NCBI GenBank assembly: GCA_036365145.1
Contig: JAEOAD010000040.1
Location: 16,405,501 to 16,469,500 of the forward strand
Length of the DNA stretch: 64,000 bases
Direction of reading: 5' to 3'
From: Orientallactaga sibirica
Taxonomy: Eukaryota; Chordata; Mammalia; Rodentia; Dipodidae
Below, piece by piece: positions 1-13,900 of the stretch. How positions within the stretch are numbered: the stretch's first letter is position 1; each line of letters begins with the position of its first letter. The translations under genes were made by a program, and so were the position numbers. The notes beneath the pieces are model-generated. The model had not been told where the DNA came from. It made no database searches and was given only the letters and a program-made list of their open reading frames with translations.

Positions 1-169
1 ACACAAAGGGCTGCAACAAAACCAGAAAGGGCCGTGCTATCTACAGGTAGCAAATTAAAGGATTGGTTGACATGGGTTTGAAACACATTGGAGAACTTCA
101 GAGGAATTCTATTTTTCATGTGTTCTAGCTGTCCTTTATTTTTCTGAGGCAAGCCCAACAAACTGGCCT

Positions 170-414
170 TTATATATATATATATATATATGAGAGATCA
201 AGAGAGCGCAAGAGAGAAAGAGAGAAGGAGAATTGTCACACCAGGGCCTTCAGCTACTACAATCGAACTCCAGATAAGTGTCCCCCGTGTGCACGTGCCA
301 CCTTGCACGCTTGCATCACGGTGCATCCGGCTTAGGTGGGACCTGGAGAGTTGAACATGGGTCCTTAGGCTTTGCAGGCAGGCGCTTTAACTGCTGGGCC
401 GTCTCTCCAGCCCC
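170..414 (-). repeat. B2-like SINE with (TA)n tail
   Basis: Reversed SINE head (ccgtctctccagcccc) with a (TA)10 run at 172-191 in the tail region. Confidence 0.8.
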
Positions 415-538
415 TGCTGTACATTTTGACTGCTGCATGTTTACAGTCATTCCAATTAGAAAACTGAATAGCTGTCATGCCCTCCAAGGCTCAGGTGGCA
501 TTGCAGAAAACAAGATGGAAAGAATGTATGAGCTGCAG

Positions 539-752
539 AGGCTGGAGAGGTGGCTTAGCGGTTAAGGCATTTGCCTGCAAAGCCAAAGGATCCCGGTTCG
601 ACTCTCCAGGACCCACGTAAGCCATATGCACAAGGTGGTGCATGCATCTGGAGTTTGTTTACAGTGGCTGGAGGCCCTGGCATGCCCATTCTCTCCCTCT
701 CTCTCTGTCTCTTTCTCTCTCTCAAATAAACAAATAAAATATATTTTTAAAA
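539..752 (+). repeat. B2-like SINE
   Basis: Intact A box (tggcttagcgg) and B box (ggttcgactct); ends aaataaacaaataaaat. Confidence 0.9.
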
Positions 753-899
753 GGTTTAAAGAATGTAAGAGCCACAGGATGGGGAGGGGTGCCTTGAAAT
801 GCTGTCTTCCAGACAAGAAGTGGCTGTTCCATTTATGATCTCACAGCAACTGACATCACCTGAGCAAGACCTATCTACTAGAGTCCATTGGCATGTCAT

Positions 900-1100
900 G
901 GATGATGGATGGGCACAAATTAAAAAAACAAACAAAAAAAGATGTTCAAATAGAAGAGGGACTAGTTGGAAAGGTGAAAGGATGCATTGGGAGGGGGACG
1001 AGGGAAGGGGGCAAAAGAAATGCATTATGTATGTGTATGAACATTGTCAGGAGAAAATTTTTTTTTTCAAATATCAAAAATACAAATAGACAAAACAAAA
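900..1100 (+). mobile_element. probable L1 3'UTR fragment
   Basis: gaagagggactagttggaaa, a ggaggggga block and a tail of atgtatgtgtatgaacattg followed by A-rich sequence are L1 3'-end-like. Confidence 0.45.
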
Positions 1101-1549
1101 TTTCAAAACACAAAAATGGTTGGCCGTGTGTGTGTGTGTATGTGATGCTTGCCTTACATTTAATTTGTTATACACATTTGAGAAGGAAATTTGGACCATT
1201 TTTATGATCAAGCAAAACTAAATAAGTTTTTTTTTTTCCTGGGGGGAAGAAAGAAAATCTCATCAGAGGACAAGGCAGAGAGCCACACACTCTTGTATCA
1301 CAGGCCTTAACTAGTAAACATGGTCTTTGGTCTTCTGCTCATGTCAGGGACGTGCCATTGGCACTGTAGATTGATGGGTTCTTACTACACAGGATGAATG
1401 TCATTTCATGCCCATGTGTCTGTCTTCCTCAAGTTCAAATCCAATGTCTGAAACTTCTGTGCAATGATTCCTAAAGCCTAAACTGACTCTGTTGGAATCG
1501 TGCATCTGTTGTTGCCTGGCATTACCTAACTTAAAAATATTTTTTAGAG
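1101..1549. other. SPATA18 intron 4 sequence, nothing recognised
   Basis: Unique-looking sequence after a short GT run (1124-1143). I searched the minus strand for SPATA18 exon 5 here and found no matching coding block. Confidence 0.5.
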
Positions 1550-1765
1550 GGGCTGGAGAGATGGCTTAGCAGTTAAGGCACTTGCTTGTAAAACTGATGG
1601 CCCAGGTTCGACTCCCCAGTACCCACATAAAGCTAGATGCACAAAGTGGAATAAGTGTCAAGAGTTTGTTTGCAGTGGCAGGAGGCCCTGGCATATCCAT
1701 TCTCTCCCTCGCTCTCTTTCTCTCTTCTTCTCCTTACAAATAAATAGAAATATGAAATATATATA
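1550..1765 (+). repeat. B2-like SINE
   Basis: Full head and body, tail ctctttctctc then aaataaatag. Confidence 0.85.
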
Positions 1766-1809
1766 CATATACATTATACCTAATTATTTCATCATCTTGT
1801 CTAGTTTAT

Positions 1810-2043
1810 TCTTTTTTTTTTTTTTTTTTAGAGAGAGAGAGAAAGACAGAGATAATGGGCGTGCCAGTGACCTCTCAGGCACTGTGAACCAACTCCAGAT
1901 GTGTGTGCCCCCTTGTGGGCAAGTGTGGCATTGCACCCTTGCATCACTTTTACATCTGGCTAAATGAGGGACCTGGAGATTCAAATGGGTGTTCTTAGGC
2001 TTGGCAGGCTGCCGCCTTACCCGCTAAGCCATCTCTCCAGCCC
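1810..2043 (-). repeat. B2-like SINE, long form
   Basis: Contains the extra block gggcaagtgtggcattgca; minus-strand CCACAAGGGGGCAC at 1905-1918 is close to a CTCF core. T-run at 1811-1829. Confidence 0.85.
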
Positions 2044-2501
2044 TAGTTTATTCTTTTTTACAATGCTCTCTGTCGGGCACACATGGTCCCCTAAGAGGAA
2101 AAGAAATTGAGGACAGAAGACAGTGCTAACCTTTCATCTTTTTCTCAAATTTCCCCTCCACCTCATCTTTCACCCTCTTCAGTCTTTTCCATTCTAATTA
2201 TTTTCTCCCAACTGATAAATTCTTTTCACCTAACCATCTTTGCGTGTTTATAGCTATGGGCTGATGGGCACGTGGGGAAGAAGGTTTCTCCACAGAGCTA
2301 GCCCAGGAACCTAAAATTGTACATATCCTGTCCCCAATCTCAAATGATGACTCTCAACTCTCCCCTCCATCTCTCTCTCAAACATATAACTTATTGCATA
2401 TGCCATTATTTTACATTAACCGTTATTCTCTTTCTAAAGGGAAAACCTAATTAAATTGAAAACCATTCTCTTTGAAGACAGATAACTTGCATTCCTCTTA
2501 C
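2044..2501. other. SPATA18 intron 4, no feature
   Basis: A/T-rich intron beyond the exon 4 donor. A short Lys/Glu-rich minus-strand frame at about 2125-2200 has no usable splice sites in frame. Confidence 0.4.
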
Positions 2502-2617
2502 TCGACTTGACCCTGGCTGTGTGAGGAATAGGCTTCCTTCAAGTCACTGTCGTTTTGCGGCTGTTGCTCCCAATCCCGAGGTCCAGGCTCCTTGTATCTC
2601 TCCCTGTCAAACGTGTT
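2502..2617 (-). CDS. SPATA18: SPATA18 coding exon 4
   Basis: Acceptor ctttgcag, then [19 protein letters not shown] and a divergent tail ending SSHSQGQVE, and donor GA|GTAAGA. The TFDRER..K.P.PRD core matches human DTFDRERHKDPSPRD. The second half of the exon is poorly conserved. It leaves phase 2, so exon 5 must start with one base of a split codon. Confidence 0.86.
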
Positions 2618-5600
2618 CTGCAAAGATGCAAAAATCAGAAATAAAAACCTGGACGCATACAATGGCATGAGCGAGGGATGGAGAGATGGCTTAGAGGTTA
2701 AGGTGTTTGCCTGCGAAGCCTAAAGACCCGGGATTCAATTCCCCAGGACCCAGGTAAGCCAGAGGCCCAAGGGGGCACAAGTATCTGGAGTTTGTTTGCA
2801 ATGGTTAAAGGCCCTGGCATGCCCATTCTCTCTCTCTCTCTCTCTTTGCCTCTTTGCCTCTTTCCTCTCAAACTCTCTCTCTCTCTCTCTCTCAAATAAG
2901 TAAAAGAAATTTAAAAAGAGTTTAAAAATGGCATGAACAAATGACAAAAACACATTATGCTGAGCCAAAGACGCCTCACACACAAGAGGGTGTGAAGTGC
3001 AGGTTCCATTGGCCTGAAGTTCTAGAGCCGTCGCTGGCTGGGGGAGGGGAGCATGAGGAAGGCTCTGGAGTGATGGAGATGTTTTCTCTCTCAGTAAGGT
3101 ATAAGTTCCATGGGTTTATTCACTTGTCAAAACTCATCAGCCAGTGGGTTTGACTGTATATAAATTTATACTTTGGTGTTTATTTTTTACTTTTTTTTTT
3201 TTCTACTTGAAAGACAGGGCGGTGAAGGGGGCAGGAATATTATGAGCATTTCAGGGTCTCGTGCTGCTACAAATGAACTTCAGACACATGCACCACTTTG
3301 TGTGTCTGGCTTTATGTGGGTCCTGGGGCATCAAACCCAGTCTGGTGGGCCTTTAATCTACCCAGTCCTATACCTTGATTCTTTTTTTTTTTTTCAGAAA
3401 AACTCTAACACATCATCATATATTTTAAAACCCATAGAGAGTAAAAATCTCAGAACCATCAAAAAACTGTTGGTGGGGGAGAATGAACAATGACACGTGG
3501 CCCCTCTATGATTCCTAACATGTGCCAGACCCTTTGCAAGATTTTTTTAAAAAATAATTTATTCCTTATTTACAAAAAGAGAAAGAGAGAACTGGCACAC
3601 CAGGGCCTCTTGCCACTGCAAACAAACTGCAGACACATACACCACTTTGTGTCTCTGGCTTCACGTGGGTAGTGGGGAATTGAACCTGGGCCATCAGGCT
3701 CTGTAAGCAAGTGTCTTCAACCAATAAGCCATCTCTCCAGTCCCCAATTTTTTTAATGCTTATAACATTTATTTATCACAATGACCATATGATTAAGTCA
3801 GCAAAATTATTGTCCCCATTTGGCCAATAAGGAAAGAAGACATAAAAGCTTAGACCCTCTCCAGGTATGTGGGAGAGGGTCTGAGTTTTGCCTACTTTGG
3901 TTGCAGCTGAAGCAGGAGCCCTTTGGCCAGTGTTTCATAAGACCCTCCTGCTCAGGACAGTCTGATCTAAGTACTTCAGCTCTAGAAAGGAACCTCCGAG
4001 AGTCCATTTAAACATTTGGAAGTAACATTACTAATTTGTTCTCCAGGGTTCACGTATTGGAAGCGTTGGTGTGTCGCATGGCTAGGTGAAGGTGGCGGGG
4101 AACCTTTAAGAGGTGGGGTCTACTGGGGAAAGAGACTAGGTCATTAAAGACCCTGTCCTTAAAAGGAAATGATGAAGTGCTCACAGGACTCTAGCTGGAT
4201 CTCAAGGGAGCTGCTGTACATGAACAAGCCTGGTTCCTTCCACACTCTAGCTTCCTGCTTCACCGTGTGGGTCACCCCTACCCACCTGCCAATGTGATGT
4301 TGTCCCCCGTGGTGTCCTCACTAGACCCCACACCATGCTGTTTGGACTTCCAGCCTCCAAACCTATGAGCTAAATAAACCTCTTTCCTGTCTATGTCGCC
4401 CAGCCTCTGATACTTTGCTGTGACAACAGAAAACAGTATGCTTTACCCAGACAGAATGATGCAACTTCCTTAGCAAAAGTACAGATCATTATCTTTTCAA
4501 CACAACACCACATTCAAAACCCAACACTTTCCTATGGAAATCACTGCTGTCAATCCTAAATTGTGACCCTCTTTGCTTAGTTTTCTCCTTGTCTTAAGAA
4601 GTTCCCATCGTATTGCACTGTTTCAGAAAGTCCTACCTGTAGAGAGGGGACCTTGCTGTCGATAGGGTTCCCCAGGGAAGCAGAGGTAAAAGAAGCTTCC
4701 AGCCATGGCAAGAGGCGAGACTTGAGGGTTTCCACACCCTCGTTAAGTCCTCCTAAGAGAATGCACGCAGCATGTGAGATCGGGTGTACCAGTATGGTCA
4801 GAAGACACAAGTAAGCACACAGGAAAGGGAGAGATGGCTGGAGGGGGGACATGGAGCAAGGCCAGCTTACCTTCTTGGGCTGTTACTGTGAGAATCCCGA
4901 AGAGTTGCCCCTGCACTTTGGCTACTTGTTCAATGAGTTCAAGACAACAAGTTAGATTTTCATCACAAGAGTTTGTCTGCAAAGCCAAAACATCAGACGT
5001 CATGGGCACAATTCTAGGTTCCTGGACCGGCTACCTGGTCATGGCATGTTCACATAGCAGAGACGGCAGAGTGTCACCAAAACCCGTCCCCTTTCCCCTG
5101 GACACTCAGTTCCCTGGGAGTGAGCTGTATAGCCCACGTGGCCATCGGTTCGAAGCCAGTTGATGGCCTGGGGTGGGATGTGTGCCGTGACCAAGCCTGA
5201 CAAGGAAGACATTCTTTTTTTTTTTTTTTAACATTTTTTAAAGATTTATTTTTATTTATTTATTAGAGACAGACAGAGAGAGAGAGAGAGAATGGGTATG
5301 CAAGACCTCTGGCCACTGCAAACAAACTCCAGACACATGCGCCACCTTGTGCATCTGGCTTATGTGGGACCTGGAGAATTGAACCTGGGTCCTTAGCCTT
5401 CACAGACAAGTACCTTAACCGTTAAGCTTTCTCTCCAGCCCATCCTGAGCAATTAATTCTTTTGCTTTTTCTGCTTCTGCAAGGTCAATGCAGAGGAGCC
5501 AACAGCAAGCCCCAGGGGCAGAGGGGAGGTGATCATGGGATCTGGTAAGGTGCTCACCTTCAGAACACTGACACCTTTATAAATGTACTCCCCATAAGCC

Positions 5601-5652
5601 AGGCACTATGAGTGCATGACATACACCCTCAATCCTTGCACTATATCTATAT

Positions 5653-5686
<34 letters not shown>

Positions 5687-8600
5687 CATGTTCATGTGTG
5701 TGAGTATGGAAACACACACATCAAAAAGAGTTACTGTTAGTTATACATTGAGAGCATTTCACGACAGCGAGGGCAGGTCATTTCTTCTCCACACAAGTAG
5801 GCAGCACCTGATGGCTGGCTTTGTTGCAGCCCTGACTTGTCTTACGGCCATTTAGCTTTTATCTCCAGCTCATTCTTCTATCCTCTCCTCCCTCAAAGAC
5901 TGAGCTGTTTTTTTTTTTAATGACTTTGATCTCTTTCATATTTGTATCTATAGCTGCTAGAATCCTCGGAAGAATGTTTGATAAATAATTTGGAACCCAG
6001 AGCATAAATAGCTATGTTGGCTACTTCCTCACACAACCAGTTGCACCTTGCCCTGGCCAATTTCTACCTCACCTAGTACTCTGAACTTCAAGTACTTACC
6101 ATGAAGCCTTTAGTGTGAACGGAGAATGCCCGGTGTGGGGCGGGGGTCACATTGCCTCACCTCAAGTAAATTTCTCACTCAGTTTCACCAGCCCGCCACA
6201 GTGGCACAAGTTACCTAATCTCTCCGAGCCCATTTCCTGTCCCATACACTGGGGGATAATTATGCCTTGCAGTGTTCAGAGTGTTAATTAAAACAACTCA
6301 TGGCCAGCCCCTCAGAGAGAGAGAGATGGGGTTCCACAGCTGGTAACTCAGAGGTGGTACGAAGCACGGAAAAGAATCAGGGAGACCTGGGTTCAAATCC
6401 AGGTCTCACTAATGGGCTTCATATCCTTAAAAACAACATTTAGTATTTTTCTTTTTATTTATTTATTTGCAAGGAGAGAGAGAGAGAGAGAATAAGAGAA
6501 TGGGCATGCCAGGGCCTCTAGCCACTGCCAAAAACTCCAGATGCATTCGCCACTTTGTGCATTTGACTTACGTGGGTACTGGGGAACTGAACCTGGGTTT
6601 TTAGGCTTTGCAGGCAAGCACCTTAACAGCTGAACCATCTCTCCAGCCCAAAATAGACATTTAAATAGGAGGTTCTGTGTCCTTAGACTTAGGAGGTAGT
6701 TGTCTTGTTAGCTAACTAAAGCAGAAGCTAGCATAAAGGAGGTACACTGATAATTATGGACTAGAAGCCAAAGGAAGGGTAGGACTGCTTACAATACACT
6801 CTTCCAGACTCAAAATGGCCTGGATATCCGTGACCTTGCAATTCTTGGCACTACCTACACAGGACCCTCATAATAGGAGGAAAAGATGATGACATCAAAA
6901 TAAAAGAGAGTCTACTTGAAAGGGGAGGGATATGATGGAGAGTGGAGTCGTGAAAGGGGAAGTGGGAGAAGGGAGGGAATTATCATAGTTTATTGTCTAT
7001 AATTATGGAAGATGTCAATAAAAAATGTTTTACAAAAAAGAATTATGGACTAGAGAGAGAGCTCAGCAGTTAAAGGTGCTTTCTTGCAAAGCCTGATAGC
7101 CTGGGTTTGATTCCACCTCCACCCACAAACAGTCAGATGTACAAAGCAGCACATGCATCTGAAGTTTATTTGCAATGGCAAGAGGCCCTGATAAACCCAT
7201 TCCCCCCTCTCTCTCCCCTATCTCTTTCTCTCTCTGCTTGCAAATAAATAAAAATATTTTTATATTTTATTTTTATTTATTTATTTGACACAGAGAGACA
7301 GAGAGAGAGAGAGAGACAATGGGTGTGCCAGGGCCTTCAGCCACTGCAAACAGCATCTGGCTTATGTGGGTCCTAGGGAATCAATCCTGGGTCCTTTGGC
7401 TTTGCAGTGAAGCACCTTAACCATTAAACAATCCCTCCAGCCCATGAAAATATCTTTAAAAGAAGCATAGCCGGGTGTGGTGGTGCATACCTTTAATACC
7501 AGCACTCAGGAGGCAGGGGTAGGAGGATTGTCCAGAGTTCAAAGCCATCCTGAGACTATATAGTGAATTCCAGGTCAGTCTGGGCTAGAGTGAGACCCTA
7601 CCTCAAAAAAAAAAAAAAAAAAAGGTTGGAGGTATGGAGGGATGATGGGATGGCTTAGCGGTTAAGGTGTTTGCCTGCAAAACTAAAGGACCCTGGTTCA
7701 ATTCCCCAGGACCCACGTAAGCCACATGCACAAGGTGGTACATGTGTCTAGAGTTTGTTTGCAATAGCTGGAGGCCGTGGCACACCCATTCTCTCTGTCT
7801 CTCTCACAGATAAATAAAAAACTTTAAAAAATTAAAAAAATTTAAAAAGTATGATTGCTGTTTCATGACTCTCTATCTGCTCCTACACTTGTCCAGGGGC
7901 CAAAGGACGTTTGACTATCTGAATAGAAGATCCCATGTCACACTGTCCCCATTGTCAAGACACGTTACAACATGCCCACCTTCTCCACAAAGCATTGCAC
8001 AAGACAGTCTAGTTACAATAGGGTTGTCACAGGATCCTACTAAACACACGTCCACACAAGCCAGAGCAAAGATTCAAAATAAATGTTGTCTGTCCAAAGC
8101 ACAAACTCTGCAGAGTCACTCATTCATAAATCAAGGATTTCCTCTTCCATCTGGAATAAAGTCCATTATTGCTGAGACTACACAGTGAATTCCAGGTCAG
8201 CCTGGGTCAAACAGAAAAAAAAAAAAAAAGAGAGAGAGAGAGATGAAAAAATTAAAAATAAATAAAGCACATTGCCTGCTATGGATGAACTTGAGGGAGA
8301 AATAGGAGCAAGGTAGGGGTTTTTTTTTGTTTGTTTGTTTTTTTTTTTGGTTTTTACTCTAGCCTAGGTTTAGCTGGAATTCACTATGGTAGTCTCAGGG
8401 TGGCCTCGAACTCATGGCATCATCCTACCTCTGCCTCCCAAATGCTGGGATTAAAGGAGTGCGCGACCATGCCCAGCAGTTCTTTTTAAATAGGTAGTCA
8501 GGGACAAAGGCCCAAAGAAAGAGAACAAGGAGATGCCACCTCAATTGTCCTGGCAAAGCTGGAACCAAATGCCTGAGACAGTCTGATCTGTCAGTGACAG

Positions 8601-9350
8601 CGTCCCCTATTTACCTAGTGTGACACACTCAGGTATGATGGCCACTCTTGGCCAGCCCCGTGTGTCTAAAAAAAAAAGCCCATCCCAATAAGCTGTAAAA
8701 ATGCCAGCCATGTGGGCATGGGGGGCATCTTGGTCTTGCTTGTTCCTTCTCCTCCTGACACCTGAACCTCTGGCCCCTTGTTCCCTCCCACCTCCCCTGC
8801 AGCCCAGCTGGGAAGAGAGGGAAGGTAAGCACTCTGCTTTCTCCTTTTGCTGCGTCTTGTAAAGGGAACTTTCCTATCTGATCCTTGAGCTTTTCTTCTA
8901 ATGTGAAGTGAAGGGCTCACACCCTCATGCTCCACTGCCCACGTGGGTGTGTGTGTGCTCCTTTAAGATGAGGAAAGGAGGCTGGAGAGATGGCTTAGAG
9001 GCTAAGGCACACATCTGCAAAGCCTAAGAACGCCAGCCCGTTCAATTCTCCGGGTCCCACGTTTAGCCAGACGCAAAAAGTGACGCAAGCATGCAATGCC
9101 ACGCATGCCCACAAGGGGGTGCATGTGTCTGGAGTTTGTTCACAGCGCCTGAAAAGACCCTGGTGTGCCCATTCTCTCTGCCTCTTCTCTCTCTCTCTCT
9201 CAAATAAAAATAAATGAGATAAGGGAAGGAGCATTTCTTCCCTCTCGTTTACACATCCTCCTCTACGATCTGGCCCTTTTAAATCTCCCTTTCACATCTC
9301 CTCTTTACTTCCATGTTTAGCTTCCCACACAGGCTCTCAGATCCTGCTTT

Positions 9351-9398
<48 letters not shown>

Positions 9399-10926
9399 AT
9401 CATTCCAGCCTTACCCTGAATACTAATTTTCCCCCAATAGACCTTATAATTTCACCTTTTTGGAATCTATTTCCTCAATTCTTTGTTGGAATGGACAAGA
9501 ATCTGAAAGTTGATGTGGTAGTTTGAATAGATGGCCCCCAATATATTGAGCATTTTATTAGGTTGTCGTTTGCATCTGCAGCCACGTGGCTGGGAGCAGT
9601 GTCACTGGGTGGATGGATCTTAAGGTATGGTGGTGGTTTGAGATTTCAGTCTAAAGATATGCAATGTGTGTCTAGCTGGAGTTCCTGAAGTGTGCTGTGC
9701 TCTGTGGTTTTGGCTTTTTCTCTCTTTGTCTGGTCTTTTTAGAGGAGGCCAATTTCTTCTACCATTATGGAACTTCCCCTGGATCTGTAAGCTTCAAGAA
9801 ATCCCTTCCTCCATAACTGTGCCTGGTCTGAAAGTTTATCTCAGTGAACCTGAAGGTGTCTGCTACAGGTGGGATTCACAGGCCGGTGGGGTTGGGGGGG
9901 ACTCCATATTCACCTAAATCCTGTAACAAACTCACCAGCTGGGGAAACAGGAGGGAACAGGAGAAGCACACAGGGACTACATGATCATCCCTGGGTGTAT
10001 TCAGTGGTCTTTGTGGACAGGAACTGAACACTGAACAAAAGAGGCTCCAGGGAGCACGATGGGTAAGCGGGAAGCGCTTTTCAAGAGAAGAAATGGCACG
10101 AAACAAGGACAAGAAGCGGGCATGCCAGGGCACTGCTTCCCCTTACCCACAGACAGAATTTGAAAGCCTGGAGCTTCCACATGGAGACGTCTGGGCTTTA
10201 TTCCAGTATGACAGAGCTAGCAAGGCCAGCAAGAGAGGGTGACGGTCACACTGTCAGAGATCAGCAACCTGTGCAGACAGACAACATGGGCTTTTCACTA
10301 CAGGTGGGTCAGGAGAGGTAGACCAGGTTGCCATCAGGCTGAAGGACGTTGAAGGATACAGACATACCAAAGGCCCTCCAGCCCTTCATACTTTCATCAG
10401 ACAAGGTCCCACAGACACCCAGCAGTGCCTGAGAAAGGGTGTCAGGAAATGGACGGAGGTGTGAAAGGCAGGATACAAAGGTAGGAAGAACTACTCTGAC
10501 GTGGGAAGAAAAGCATGGAAGAGGAAAATGGCCAATCATTCTGCGGGTTTGGCTTGCCCTTTCTGCTAATTAAGGCAGGAAACTTAATATGCCATTCATT
10601 ACAAGAGCAGGCGGCTCATGTTGGCTATAATAGATGATTTCCTAAAGACATCTTGTCAAAGACAGTAAATGAATTGTGATAACTTAGGGGAAAAGTGATT
10701 GATAACTTTAAGTCCCTAGCACTCCCCTCTCCTAGACCTGAGCAATTTATCCTTCATATACCCTTCATAAATCCACCTTACATTTTGTTTACTAAGAAAA
10801 ATGCTATATCTTTTAATCTTGCTTCAGATTTCACTTGTTAAGCAATGTTAAGGGAAAGGGAGGGGCTAGTCTCCTAGCAACTGTTCAGGATGTAAGGGAG
10901 CCACATACTTAATAACATCATATATA

Positions 10927-10976
<50 letters not shown>

Positions 10977-13900
10977 ATAATATATACATTTACATACATA
11001 TACATATATGCATATATGCATACACATACATATATACAGTATATAATATACATGCATATAATATAATATAAATGAAATATATATACATAATATATCATAT
11101 ATATACCCAACACAAAGAAAATTAATTGGGACCCTCCCTGTATTCACTCAAGGTTCCATGTGTCTTTGTCTTTCCCTCATTGATTCTAACTCTACAGAAG
11201 TCTACACCTATGTGTCCCTCTCCTTTTTCTCTCTCAGAGCACCTTTTTCCTTTTCCAGCTTTTAATAAAGTTCTCAGCCCTGCTCCATCAATCAGATCTA
11301 CCTGGGATTCATTATAGCTTCAAAAACCAGGATCCTTGGAGCTCTGCCTGGGTAGAGGTCTCTCAGAGGAACTCCCCAAGCCACTGAGAGAGGAATGAGC
11401 GGATTCAGAAAAGGTGACTGAGTAAAAAATTTCCATCTGCTCCTTACCACTGACAGGCTGGTTCTGAGCTCGGCCTTGGGTAGTTCAGGAGGCCTATGGG
11501 ATCCACCGATGGAAATGGACATGTCTAGCAGGAGTAACTTACAATTACTGAGTTCTGCCCCTATCAGTCCAGCACTGTGTTAAGAGCATTCAAAGCAACT
11601 CTAGCCTTCCCCCACTTCAAATACAACAACAACAAAAAGCTAACTAATTAGGTCATTTGAAAAGATGATGAAGGACCTGGGCCCTATCCCCATTCCTTGT
11701 AGCCTCTGGCACGAGAGACTAGCTTCTCCACTCAAAAAAGCAAATGGAAAAATCAATCTGAGATTCAAAGAGAGGTTGGTTTGGAGCTGTGATTTTGAAT
11801 GGGAGTGAGTGAAAGTCCACAGAGGTGAGAGCACCCAGAGATACAGAGTGAGGGGAGACTGCCAAGGCCTCAGGTCCTGGAGCTATGTTAGCAGTAAGGT
11901 GAATAAAATACAACAGCCTGAAAGAGAACCATGAAGGCAAAGCAGGGGACGAGAGCAAAAAGAGAAAGGCGGTGAATAGGCCGCCTCACCCACACTTGGG
12001 CTCTCAGCCTATCTCAGACCATCTGACAATGCTACTGGAAGCACAGCCTGTGGCGATATCTGCATAATGATGTTTCAGTTACCAACAAGCCACATCGATG
12101 CAAGACAGTGATCCCGTCACATCATGTCCCCACGTGACGTCACGGTCACCTAAGTTTATGAAAGTGCATGCTGTGATGTTCACACAACCACAACACCAGC
12201 TATGGATGGATGTCTTTCTCGGAACATGCGCCCCTCATGTGAGTGATGCACGGCTGCTTCTGGTGAAGGGACAACGGACGAGAATGGCCTGCTGTTTAAT
12301 TAAGGGGAGCACAATTATCTTTACTCCTCCTGCGCCTTTCCTGGTCACAGGATAGGACAGCAGCATCACTCCACTGAGGCGCAGCTGAGCCAGTGATGAG
12401 GGCAAGAGCAGTTGGCAGACTCTGTGGGCAATGTCTTCTATGGAGACCCAGAGATTAGGGACATGTGCATTAATTACTGTGGCTGGAGCTGGCCAGTAAA
12501 GAGATAAAGGTCCTACGAGGAAGGTAAACATTCTCTAGAGATTTACTAATTAGATTGAATTCTCAAGAATGTAAAAGTCTATTGACTGAGGAGGGTAAGG
12601 GTGGGCAGGGAGTCTGTTTGAACACACCATAGCAACGCCAACGCTTTATACTAGGGATCAGTCACACTTTGACAGTGACCTCTATCTCAACTGCAAAGAT
12701 TATTCTAGACCAAACAGAAGACACACCTTTTAGGAGGCTCTACTTAGTACATTGTTTTCAACTATTAATTCACACACCTATAACACAAAAGAAGGAGGTG
12801 GAAATGTAGGAAGAAATCTTCTTGCATTACCAGCCCTGCGCCCAGCAGCCTCACTCACATGTTAAGTAGCCAAAACTTTCTAAATGATAGCTGTTATTTT
12901 ACTGTTAAGACATGTCATCTCTAGCGGGACATGATGGTGCATGCCTATAATCTTGTGGTGGTGCATGCATTCAGTCTTAGGAGGATGGCAAGTTCAAAGC
13001 CAGCCTGAGCTACATACCAAGACCCTGTCTCAGAAGAAAAAACGTCACTGACATTCCTATCTTGCTAATATAATTATGGAACACACATTTTTTAAAACAA
13101 ATCTCAGCTAATGAACCCAGCCAGGCAGGAGTCTCTGTTCTTGGGAGTCTACATTCTAGTGGAGATAGTGAGAATACTGACAGGAAAGGAGCAAGAAGAA
13201 ACTAGAAGTTGTGGGAGACATGAAACATGTGGGGAGGGAGGCAGGGGGTGGCCAGGTGTGAGGGTAGGCGATTGCAGTTGTAAACATGATGGTCAAGCCT
13301 CTCTGAAAAGGTGACATTAAGCAAAGATTTTTTTTTTTTGGAGAGAGTCAGAGAGAGAGAGAGAGACAAAGACAGAGACAGAGACAGAGACAGACAGACA
13401 GATAGAGAATGAGTGCGCCAGCAGCCTCTCAGCCACTATGAATGAACTCCAGACTCATGCGCCCCCTTGTGGGCAAGTGTGGCATTGTGCCCTTGCATCA
13501 CTTTACATCTGGCTAAATATGGGACCTGGAGAATCAAATGTGCATTCTTAGGCTTAGGAGGCAGGTGCCTTAGCCCTTAAGCCATCTCTCCAGCCCATTA
13601 AAAGAAGACTTGAAGGAAGAGAGTGGGTGTAGCTGTCTCACACAAGCCTAAATGCTTCCCAGGCAGAGGAAGTAGCAAATGCAAAAGACCTGGGAGCAGG
13701 AGTGTGTTTGACTTGCTAGTCAGAGACAGAGAGAGAACAAATGGGCAGTTGAGGGCCTCTTACCATGCAAACAAATTCCAAATGCATATACACTTTGTGT
13801 GTTTGACTTTATTTGGGTCCTGGGGAATTGAATGTAGGCCATGAAGTTTTGCAAGCACATGCCTTTAACCACTGAGCCATCTTTCCAGCCTGTGACTTTG

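Noticed and set aside
2120..2210. Lys/Glu-rich minus-strand frame as SPATA18 exon 5
   Set aside because: No acceptor in the right phase, a stop just upstream, and no resemblance to the human coiled-coil region.
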